In this document: positions 6,234 to 11,793 of the stretch, in pieces
How the letters are laid out: each line of letters begins with the position of its first letter
How positions within the stretch are numbered: position 1 is the first letter of the stretch
From: an uncultured Bulleidia sp.
GTDB taxonomy: Bacteria > Bacillota_I > Bacilli_A > Erysipelotrichales > Erysipelotrichaceae
NCBI GenBank assembly: GCA_934757945.1
Contig: CAKVLT010000064.1
Location: 1-11,793 of the forward strand
DNA: 11,793 nt
Direction of reading: 5' to 3'
Program-made: the position numbers and the translations under genes
The notes under the pieces: generated by a model
The model's database searches: none
Told to the model about the DNA's origin: nothing
The model's input: the letters and a program-made list of their open reading frames with translations, nothing else

Positions 6234-6254
6234 AAAGAGTGCTAAGCTCTTTTT
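6233..6254 (+). terminator. terminator of the Cof-type gene
   Basis: AAAAGAG (6233-6239) pairs with CTCTTTT, followed by a T-rich tail (TCTTTT), starting at the last base of the stop codon. The stem is short and AU-rich, so it is weaker than the others here. Confidence 0.55.
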
Positions 6255-6268
6255 CTTTTATATTTATG

Positions 6269-6297
6269 AAAAATACTCAACCTTGGAGATTGAGTAT
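6269..6297 (-). terminator. terminator of the second DUF3284-like gene
   Basis: On the minus strand ATACTCAA (6297-6290) and TTGAGTAT (6280-6273) form an eight-base stem with a nine-base loop, followed by four T residues. It starts seven bases past the stop codon of the minus-strand gene. Confidence 0.7.
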
Positions 6298-6303
6298 AAA
6301 GAT

Positions 6304-6747
6304 TTATAACAGGCCTTTTTTCACTGCAGAAGCAAGGCGTCTGTATTTTGCTGTTTCCAAGAGTGACATGGATTTTATGGTGTCCGGGTCATCTTTCCCT
6401 TTGGAGCGGATAATCTGACCATTGCGGATAGTCTCCTCCATATGCTGTGTGAGGATTTCCACTTTACCTGTATCTGTGGAAGATAACCACATGGTATCTA
6501 TTTTGTGGAAAGTACTGCTGGTATATTCCATGGAGAATACATGAGGTTTTTCATACTTCAATATTTTGATGGTCGCATATTTTACCGGTTTACTGCCTGC
6601 AACAGGCACCTGATAGGAAAGACCATGTTGCAACTGTTCTTCTGTGGGGGTTTTCTTTTTGACATTTTCATAGGCTTCCATAGCCGGCTGAATTAAAGCT
6701 TTAAATAATCCTTCGATAGGAGCGTCTACTACAATTCTATATTTCAT
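6304..6747 (-). CDS. DUF3284-like protein, divergent from the PRD regulator
   Basis: This 147-residue soluble protein has no membrane segment. It begins MKYRIVVDAP, has an N-terminal helix, then LQHGLSYQV near residues 43-51, a set of beta strands (YATIKILKY, FSMEYTSST), and a C-terminal helix ending in KKGLL. The order and the L-x-x-G-x-S-Y motif resemble the protein at 189-698 and the DUF3284 family, whose role is unknown. Identity between the two looks low, so they are distant paralogues at best. I chose the ATG at 6747 rather than one 29 codons upstream, because GAGG lies well placed before it and the upstream extension is an AT-rich stretch unlike the family start. It diverges from the regulator across a 121-base control region with AGTGTTTAA repeats, so joint control is plausible. 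Confidence 0.65.
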   Translation of the reverse strand: MKYRIVVDAPIEGLFKALIQPAMEAYENVKKKTPTEEQLQHGLSYQVPVAGSKPVKYATIKILKYEKPHVFSMEYTSSTFHKIDTMWLSSTDTGKVEILTQHMEETIRNGQIIRSKGKDDPDTIKSMSLLETAKYRRLASAVKKGLL

Positions 6748-6818
6748 ATACTTTGCCTCTTTCTTTAAGTATTGTAATCGTAAAAAAGAAATCAGAGTAT
6801 AAAAAACAAAATAAATAA

Positions 6819-6850
6819 AGTGTTTAAATATCATTTATAGTGTTTAATAT
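6819..6850 (+). promoter_or_regulatory. regulator promoter region with two AGTGTTTAA repeats
   Basis: AGTGTTTAA occurs at 6819-6827 and again at 6839-6847, exactly 20 bases apart, on the same face of the helix. The second copy includes TTTAAT (6843-6848), the likely -10 of the regulator. No good -35 is seen, since that place is occupied by the first repeat. The same AGTGTTTAAT is found at the promoter of PTS operon 2, which suggests autoregulation. Confidence 0.55.
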
Positions 6851-6868
6851 ACTTGGAAGGTGCAGACA

Positions 6869-9451
6869 ATGAAAACGAATAAACAGAAAATACTGGAGTA
6901 TATCCAGGAAAAGGCAAGTGAGCAGGAAGCTGTGTCTTTTACAGCACAACAGTTACAGGAAGTTTTTGATATTCAGCGTGCAAACATTTCTACTGCTTTA
7001 AATCAGCTTTGTACAGAAGACTATTTAGTGAAAAGTGCAGGAAGGCCGGTAAGATATACACTGAAAGGCAATACCGTGCAGGAAGATGATTTTTCCAATA
7101 TTGTGGGGGCAAATGGCTCATTGAAGAATGTGGTGAAGCTTGCCAAGGCATGTATGTTATATCCTGAAAAGAATATCTGTGCATATATATCCGGTGAAAG
7201 GGGATCAGGCAAAAGATATTTTGTGAAAAAGATGTATGCCTATGCAAAATCCAGAGGACTGATTCATAAAGAAGCACCATTTATGGAGCTGGATATTCGT
7301 GAAGCCAAAAAAATGGAGGACTTTTCTTCTTATGAAAATGCATTAAAGATGCATGGAGGATTTTTGCTGATTTCTCATTGTGGAGAAGAGGATGAAGAAC
7401 TGATCAGACAGATACAGCAAAAACAGGACTGGGAAACTGTACAGTCAAAACTGATTACGGTGATATCCAGGGAAACTACTGCAGATTTTAAAGAAGAATA
7501 TGGGGAGTATGCTTTCCGTATGCATTTACCTTCTTTACAGGAAAGAGGGTTTGAAGAAAGACTGCAGTTTATAGAAACGTTCTTTAAAAAAGAAAGTGAG
7601 AAAGTGCACAGAGAGATTGTAATCAACTCTGAGCTTTTAAGATGTCTTTTACTGTATACCTGTGAAGGGAATGTAAAACAGTTAAAGGAGGATATTACTA
7701 TTGGCTGTGCCAATGCCTTTGTAAGAGAAGTTGCTAAAGAAGATCCTACTTTAAGTGTGTATCTGAGTGACTGTAATCCATATGTTAGAAAAGGGTTCCT
7801 GAAGTATAAAGATAATCGAAATGTGATAGAAAAACTGATTCCTGAAAATTATACCTACTCCTATACATCGGACACAAAAAGCCAGAAGAAGGAAACGGCA
7901 CGTATTCAGAAACAGTCTATTTATGATGTGATAGATGAAAAAATCAGGGAATTAAAAGAAAGAAATATTCCTGAAGAAGATATCATGACCATTGTGTCTG
8001 CAGATATTGAAACTGATGTATCTGATCATATGTCTTCCAATGATAAACAGTATGACAGAAAAGCACTGGAGAAACTGATTTCCCCGGAAATTGCAGAGTT
8101 TGTAGAAGAGGCATTACAGGAGGCCGGCAGCACATTTGCAAGAGTGTATCCGGCATCTATTTTCCAGTCCATGTGCTTTCAGGTGTATAACCTGGTTCAT
8201 CAAAGTGCTTCTAAAAAAAGAATTTCCAATGAAAAGATTGCGGAAGTAGTAGAGGAATATCCACAGGAATATGCCTTTGCGGCAAGAATAACTTCAAAAA
8301 TCAGTAAGCAGTTTAAAGTGGATGTCAGTATTGATGATACAGTTCTTTTGACCATGTACTTTTCCAATACGCAGATACGAAATTCTCAAAGAGAAAAACC
8401 GGCAGTATTATTGATTATGCATGGGAAAGTAGCGTCTTCCATTAAAGATACTATCCAGGGATTATATAAGACAGATACGGTATACAGTTATGATCTCTTA
8501 TTGAATCAGAGTATGGAGGAAGCATATAAGAACATTAAAGAGTTGTGTATCCGTATTGGAACAAACGGCATTCTGGTGTTTTATGATATGGGTTCTTTGA
8601 AAAAAATCATGGAAACCATACAGATAGAGACATCCGTATATATGCGTATGATAGAGCTTCCTATGACTTTGCTGATACTGGATTCCATTATTAAGATGGA
8701 TGGAGAAGAAAATCTTGAAGATGCCTATACATCTATCTTAAATACAGGGTTTGGTTCTTTCTCTAAACTGAAAGAAGAGTATAAACGCTATGATATCACT
8801 TCTAAAAAGTACATCATCACGCTATGTGCTTCAGGATCTGGATCTGCAAGACAGATAGAACAGTACATTACCAGACATGTAGATCTCAAGGGTGTCAATG
8901 TTATTCCTCTTGCGGCAAGTGACAGAAAAGTCATGATGGACCATATCAATTACTACAGAAGTAATGGTGAAATTTTATGTGTGGTTGGCACGTATGATCC
9001 TTCCCTGTATGACATTCCTTATATTTCGGTTGCCAGACTGTTTAATACACCACTGGATAAGCTGGATCTTGTATTATCGATCGATGCAGACACAACAGAG
9101 TCTTCTCTGATTGATTATGAGGCATTATATGCATATCTGGCAGAACAGCTGGAATATATGGATATTCACAAGATTAAAAAAGTCATTCACTCCTGTATCA
9201 AGAAGATGATGAAAAAGACCAGAAAGCTCGATCCGGATGAAGAGATGGGATTATTTCTGCATATTGCCTGCATGATTAACAGAATCAAAAGTGGAGGGCA
9301 GTTACCTGCAAATGTCCATAAAGATACAGTTTTATCCAGAAATAAGAGAGCATATAACGATATCAGGGACATCCTGACTGAACTTGAGGAAGAAGCTGGT
9401 GTAACTATACAGGATGATGAGATAGCAACAATTCTTGAAATATTAAAATAA
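6869..9451 (+). CDS. LevR-type PRD transcriptional regulator with degenerate AAA+ domain
   Basis: This 860-residue cytoplasmic regulator probably senses PTS phosphorylation. The domains in order are: winged HTH (about 1-66); AAA+ sigma-54-activator-like module (about 78-330); PRD1 (about 395-505); EIIA-Man-like domain with His518 in LIMHGKVASS; EIIB-Gat-like domain with Cys653 in LCASGSGSA; and PRD2 (about 745-860) with His798 in GLFLHIA. The AAA+ part is broken. Walker A is GERGSGKR (109-116), with Arg in place of Ser/Thr. The GAFTGA loop is absent. The Walker B acidic pair is replaced (GGFLLISHCG, 163-172). PSLQER and CEGNVKQL remain as family landmarks. In PRD1, Gln438 stands where a His is usual. 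I chose the ATG at 6869 after GGAAGG rather than a GTG at 6860 inside that site. It is upstream of PTS operon 2 and is its likely controller. Confidence 0.9.
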   Translation: MKTNKQKILEYIQEKASEQEAVSFTAQQLQEVFDIQRANISTALNQLCTEDYLVKSAGRPVRYTLKGNTVQEDDFSNIVGANGSLKNVVKLAKACMLYPEKNICAYISGERGSGKRYFVKKMYAYAKSRGLIHKEAPFMELDIREAKKMEDFSSYENALKMHGGFLLISHCGEEDEELIRQIQQKQDWETVQSKLITVISRETTADFKEEYGEYAFRMHLPSLQERGFEERLQFIETFFKKESEKVHREIVINSELLRCLLLYTCEGNVKQLKEDITIGCANAFVREVAKEDPTLSVYLSDCNPYVRKGFLKYKDNRNVIEKLIPENYTYSYTSDTKSQKKETARIQKQSIYDVIDEKIRELKERNIPEEDIMTIVSADIETDVSDHMSSNDKQYDRKALEKLISPEIAEFVEEALQEAGSTFARVYPASIFQSMCFQVYNLVHQSASKKRISNEKIAEVVEEYPQEYAFAARITSKISKQFKVDVSIDDTVLLTMYFSNTQIRNSQREKPAVLLIMHGKVASSIKDTIQGLYKTDTVYSYDLLLNQSMEEAYKNIKELCIRIGTNGILVFYDMGSLKKIMETIQIETSVYMRMIELPMTLLILDSIIKMDGEENLEDAYTSILNTGFGSFSKLKEEYKRYDITSKKYIITLCASGSGSARQIEQYITRHVDLKGVNVIPLAASDRKVMMDHINYYRSNGEILCVVGTYDPSLYDIPYISVARLFNTPLDKLDLVLSIDADTTESSLIDYEALYAYLAEQLEYMDIHKIKKVIHSCIKKMMKKTRKLDPDEEMGLFLHIACMINRIKSGGQLPANVHKDTVLSRNKRAYNDIRDILTELEEEAGVTIQDDEIATILEILK

Positions 9452-9465
9452 ACAATTTAATTCGT

Positions 9466-9480
9466 TTGAAAACGTATACA
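9466..9480 (+). promoter_or_regulatory. cre-like site downstream of the regulator gene
   Basis: TTGAAAACGTATACA fits every fixed position of the cre consensus WTGNAANCGNWNNCW. It lies 15 bases after the regulator stop and ten bases before its terminator, about 200 bases upstream of PTS operon 2. It could control operon 2 from a distance or act as a roadblock to read-through from the regulator gene. A chance match is possible in AT-rich DNA. Confidence 0.5.
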
Positions 9481-9489
9481 TTTTTTAAA

Positions 9490-9518
9490 CAGTTCTGTGA
9501 AGCACAGAACTGTTTTTT
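9490..9518 (+). terminator. terminator of the regulator gene
   Basis: CAGTTCTGTG (9490-9499) pairs perfectly with CACAGAACTG (9503-9512) around a three-base AAG loop, followed by six T residues. It is a strong intrinsic terminator and makes the downstream PTS operon depend on its own promoter. Confidence 0.93.
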
Positions 9519-9520
9519 GC

Positions 9521-9534
9521 ACATTTTGTGATTT
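9521..9534 (-). repeat. 14-base element AAATCACAAAATGT, copy 2 (inverted)
   Basis: The reverse complement of this stretch is identical over 14 bases to 858-871 upstream of PTS operon 1. It lies just after the regulator terminator and about 150 bases upstream of the EIIA start. The core CACAAAATGTG is a near-perfect dyad in this copy. Confidence 0.45.
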
Positions 9535-9570
9535 GTATGGTGAAAAATGCCATCAAAAACCCACAATACA

Positions 9571-9654
9571 GTTTAAAAAATAAATTAGTGTTTAAAAAGT
9601 GCATAAAAATGTAAAAAACAGCGATTTGAGTTTAAAAATAAAAAAGTGTTTAAT
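9571..9654 (+). repeat. GTTTAA/AGTGTTTAA operator repeats upstream of PTS operon 2
   Basis: GTTTAA recurs with its G at 9571, 9590, 9630 and 9648. These form two pairs, each 18-19 bases apart, starting 59 bases apart. The second member of each pair is preceded by AGT, giving TTAGTGTTTAA (9585-9595) and AAGTGTTTAAT (9644-9654). The last copy covers the likely -10 box. The motif matches the regulator's own promoter and differs by one base from the operon 1 operator. Confidence 0.6.
9626..9654 (+). promoter_or_regulatory. sigma-A-like promoter of PTS operon 2
   Basis: TTGAGT (9626-9631), a 17-base spacer and TTTAAT (9649-9654) put the start near 9661 and leave a leader of about 23 bases with an ideal AGGAGG. 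Both hexamers overlap GTTTAA operator copies. No -24/-12 sigma-54 promoter is visible. Confidence 0.55.
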
Positions 9655-9683
9655 GTCGATGTAGAAAAACAAAGGAGGGAAAT

Positions 9684-10031
9684 ATGGTAGATACAGAATC
9701 TATTTCCATGCAGCTGATAGCTGCAGCCGGAGATGCAAAAGGTTGTGCATTTGAAGCTTTGACAGAAGCCAATGACGGTAACTTTGAAAAAGCTGAAGAA
9801 CTGTTAAAGCAGGCAACAGCCGCAACTCTTCCGGTACATAAACAGCAGATGGAACTCATTACTGCAACAGCTCAGGGGGAAGAAGTGCCTATTGATGTGC
9901 TGTTAGTACATGCACAGGATCATTTGATGAATTCCGAACTGGCTCAGGATCTGATCAGAGAACTGATCACTTTGTACAAACGTGTAGACGCATTAGAAAA
10001 AGAAGTAAAAGAATTAAAGGAAGGTAAATAA
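9684..10031 (+). CDS. PTS lactose/cellobiose-family EIIA subunit (operon 2)
   Basis: This 115-residue cytoplasmic phosphocarrier is homologous to the EIIA at 983. The signature DVLLVHAQDHLM is at residues 71-82, with His76 the expected phosphorylation site and Asp79 the trimer metal ligand. The N-terminal helix SMQLIAAAGDAKGCAFEAL matches the family. The C-terminal part (about 97-112) runs as heptads with Leu and Val (LYKRVDALEKEVKEL), suggesting a short coiled coil beyond the usual end. The start follows AGGAGGG at ideal spacing. The stop is two bases from the EIIB start, with the EIIB ribosome site inside this gene, so translation is probably coupled. Confidence 0.95.
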   Translation: MVDTESISMQLIAAAGDAKGCAFEALTEANDGNFEKAEELLKQATAATLPVHKQQMELITATAQGEEVPIDVLLVHAQDHLMNSELAQDLIRELITLYKRVDALEKEVKELKEGK

Positions 10032-10033
10032 GT

Positions 10034-10339
10034 ATGAAAATCTTGATTTGTTGTGCAGGGGGCTTTTCCTCCAGTATCGTTGAAAAGAAATTAAGAGAAT
10101 ATGGACAGAAAGTGGGAGAAGAAATTGACGTAAGAGCTGTAGGTACTTCTGAAGTCAGTGAAATCATTAATGATGGCTATCAGGTTCTTCTGTATGCTCC
10201 ACAGGTTCGTAACAGAGCTCGTGATTTACAGGCAACTGCAGATAAGGCAGGCATTCCTTGTGCTTTGATGGCACCACAGGATTATTCATTGGCCAATGCA
10301 GTCAATATTTACAAACAGGCTAAGAGTTTAATCGGTTAA
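10034..10339 (+). CDS. PTS lactose/cellobiose-family EIIB subunit (operon 2)
   Basis: This 101-residue cytoplasmic phosphotransfer subunit has the active loop ICCAGGFSSS. Cys7 aligns with the catalytic phosphocysteine and a second cysteine (Cys6) precedes it. The usual GMSTS is replaced by GFSSS, so this loop is divergent from EIIB of operon 1. The core strand YQVLLYAPQVRNR is conserved. The start follows AAGGAAGG. Its partners are the flanking EIIA and EIIC. Low resemblance to the operon 1 EIIB, apart from the loop, suggests the two systems are old paralogues rather than a recent duplication and may differ in substrate. Confidence 0.94.
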   Translation: MKILICCAGGFSSSIVEKKLREYGQKVGEEIDVRAVGTSEVSEIINDGYQVLLYAPQVRNRARDLQATADKAGIPCALMAPQDYSLANAVNIYKQAKSLIG

Positions 10340-10361
10340 TAAACGGAAAGGAGGACTATTT

Positions 10362-11669
10362 ATGTCTACAGAGACTGAAAAGAAAAACTTAGTTGAACGT
10401 ATCGCAGAATCCAGTTTTATGCACAAACTGGAAGAGCTTTCTTTGAAACTATCCGGTTCAAAGTTATTCAGTGCAATTTCAGGTGGTATGGGTGGAACCA
10501 TGGGCCTGTTGATGACTGGTGCAGTATTCCAGATCATCTGTGTTATCGGTGCTACATTCTTTGGATGGGATACAGCCGGTACATTATACAATTTCTTCTA
10601 TACACCATACAGATGGACAATGGGAATCCTGTCATTCTTCATGGCATACTGTATTTCCGCAAGTTATTCCAAGCAGTTAGGTGTCAACCAGATGATGTCT
10701 GGATTTACATCCATGGCATGTTACTTCATCGTCTGCTGCCCATTAACAGAAATGGAAGGCGCTTTCTACATCAATATTGCTAACATGGGTACTACAAACC
10801 TGTTCGTTGCTTTAATCATCGGTCTGGTATGTGCTCGTATCATGAAGTTCTGTCAGGATAAAAATCTGAGAATCAAACTTCCAGATTCTGTACCTGAAGG
10901 TGTTGGCAACTCCTTTAAGGCAATTGTGCCAATGGGTATGTGTATTATTTTCTGGTATGTATTATCTTATGTGATTTCTACATTTACAGGAACTACATTA
11001 TCCAATCTGATTATTGGTATCTTATCCATTCCATTAAAAGTGCTGATTTCCACACCTGGTATGTTTGTTATCATGTTCGTTGCTCAGTTATGCTGGTTCT
11101 TTGGTATTCATGGTACATCTGTTGTATTCGCAGTTATTATGTTGCCATATATTCAGGCATATTCTGGCAACGCTGCTTTAGCTGCTGCAGGTCAGCCACT
11201 GGTATATAACCCTGTATTCTTATATACTGCTATGGCTGTATGGGGTGGTGCAGGTAATACATTACCTTTAGTTATCATGGGGCTGAAATCCAAATCTACA
11301 ACTATCAGAACAATCTGTAAGGCTTCTTTAATACCAAACATCTTCGGTATCAACGAACCTGTTATCTTCGGTATGCCTATCATGTATAACGCTACACTGA
11401 TGATTCCATTCTTCTTACAGCCTGTTGTTGTAGGTATCCTGTATGCCATCGTATATAAGCTTGGCCTGATTGGTTATCCACAGGTATTATTAATGACAAC
11501 ATTACCTGTTGTATTATCTACATTCATGACAACTCTGGATTTCAAGAACGTCATCTTCGTTCTGCTGTTATTCCCTGTATGTTATCTGCTCTGGTTGCCA
11601 TTCTATAAAGTCTATGAAAAGCAGATGCTTGAAGTAGAAGCTAAGAATGCTGCAGAAGCTGCTGAATAA
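10362..11669 (+). CDS. PTS lactose/cellobiose-family EIIC permease (operon 2)
   Basis: This 435-residue integral membrane sugar transporter has about ten hydrophobic stretches between residues 35 and 415. FGIHG is at 247-251, GGAGNTLPL at 295-303, and the substrate-loop motif GINEPVIFGMPIMYN at 329-343. The last position of that motif is followed by Ala where operon 1 EIIC has Pro. The N-terminus has a charged amphipathic helix about six residues longer than in the operon 1 protein, and the C-terminus is Ala/Glu-rich. The start follows AAAGGAGG. No hydrolase gene follows before the terminator, so the imported phosphosugar must be cleaved by an enzyme encoded elsewhere or by the GH1 enzyme of operon 1. 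Confidence 0.95.
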   Translation: MSTETEKKNLVERIAESSFMHKLEELSLKLSGSKLFSAISGGMGGTMGLLMTGAVFQIICVIGATFFGWDTAGTLYNFFYTPYRWTMGILSFFMAYCISASYSKQLGVNQMMSGFTSMACYFIVCCPLTEMEGAFYINIANMGTTNLFVALIIGLVCARIMKFCQDKNLRIKLPDSVPEGVGNSFKAIVPMGMCIIFWYVLSYVISTFTGTTLSNLIIGILSIPLKVLISTPGMFVIMFVAQLCWFFGIHGTSVVFAVIMLPYIQAYSGNAALAAAGQPLVYNPVFLYTAMAVWGGAGNTLPLVIMGLKSKSTTIRTICKASLIPNIFGINEPVIFGMPIMYNATLMIPFFLQPVVVGILYAIVYKLGLIGYPQVLLMTTLPVVLSTFMTTLDFKNVIFVLLLFPVCYLLWLPFYKVYEKQMLEVEAKNAAEAAE

Positions 11670-11687
11670 ACAAAATTGAAAAGACAT

Positions 11688-11712
11688 AAAATCCCCGTTT
11701 ATGGGGATTTTT
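11688..11712 (+). terminator. terminator of PTS operon 2
   Basis: AAAATCCCC (11688-11696) pairs with GGGGATTTT (11703-11711) around GTTTAT, followed by T and A. The A-rich 5' side means it may work on both strands. Confidence 0.88.
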
Positions 11713-11793
11713 ATGCAAGGAGTATTTAACTATAAGGAAGTCAAGAGATAAATGAAAGAAATTGAGGAATGTTAACAAATCCAGCAGATTCCC
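11713..11793. other. non-coding tail of the window
   Basis: These 81 AT-rich bases follow the operon 2 terminator. I see no coding frame longer than a few codons, no promoter I would defend and no repeat. The next gene is outside the window. Confidence 0.6.

Noticed and set aside
6748..6834. 29-codon N-terminal extension of the second DUF3284-like protein, hydrophobic enough to suggest a membrane anchor
   Set aside because: The internal ATG at 6747 has a well-placed GAGG and fits the family start. The extension would cover the AT-rich promoter region shared with the regulator.
6860..6862. GTG as start of the PRD regulator
   Set aside because: It lies within the GGAAGGTG Shine-Dalgarno. The ATG at 6869 is correctly spaced from it.
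7054..7065. ATATACACTGAA resembling the operon 1 operator
   Set aside because: It lies inside the HTH coding region of the regulator, carries a mismatch in the core, and is alone.
1..11793. CRISPR array, transposase, tRNA or rRNA genes, prophage genes
   Set aside because: No direct-repeat/spacer pattern, no transposase motifs or IS ends, and no tRNA or rRNA-like sequence were seen on either strand. The region reads as an ordinary sugar-utilisation locus.

Overview
This AT-rich window looks chromosomal and comes from a Bacillota (Firmicutes) bacterium. The evidence is strong AGGAGG-type ribosome binding sites, sigma-A-like promoters, cre-like catabolite-repression boxes, a CIRCE heat-shock operator, and carbohydrate genes built around the lactose/cellobiose-family PTS. 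A gut member of the Erysipelotrichia or a related group would fit. That placement is a guess from gene style, not something the sequence proves.

Layout: positions 1-165 hold the C-terminal end of a plus-strand membrane protein, followed by a bidirectional terminator. A DUF3284-type gene (189-698, minus) diverges from PTS operon 1: IIA (983), IIB (1321), IIC (1644) and a GH1 6-phospho-beta-glycosidase (3017-4489). This operon converges through a shared terminator on an Hsp20 gene (4551-4997, minus), whose promoter carries a CIRCE element. A 23-base T tract and a promoter lead into a Cof-type HAD phosphatase (5385-6233, plus). A second DUF3284-like gene (6304-6747, minus) diverges from a LevR-type PRD regulator (6869-9451, plus). 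After the regulator comes PTS operon 2: IIA (9684), IIB (10034) and IIC (10362-11669), closed by a strong terminator with no hydrolase gene before it.

Working model: both PTS operons import and phosphorylate a beta-glycoside-type sugar. The GH1 enzyme hydrolyses the phosphorylated product. The PRD regulator carries EIIA-Man-like and EIIB-Gat-like modules, so it probably senses PTS phosphorylation. A short motif, TTAGTGT(A/T)TA, recurs upstream of both PTS operons and of the regulator, in each case touching the likely -10 region. The TTAGTGTATA form is found only at operon 1. The AGTGTTTAA form is found at operon 2 and at the regulator's own promoter.

The most unusual points are four. The regulator's AAA+ module has lost the GAFTGA loop and the Walker B acidic pair needed for sigma-54 activation. 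Two DUF3284 proteins of unknown role each sit divergently from one of these control regions. A 14-base element is shared, in opposite orientations, by the two PTS control regions. The hsp20 leader could pair with its own Shine-Dalgarno sequence.
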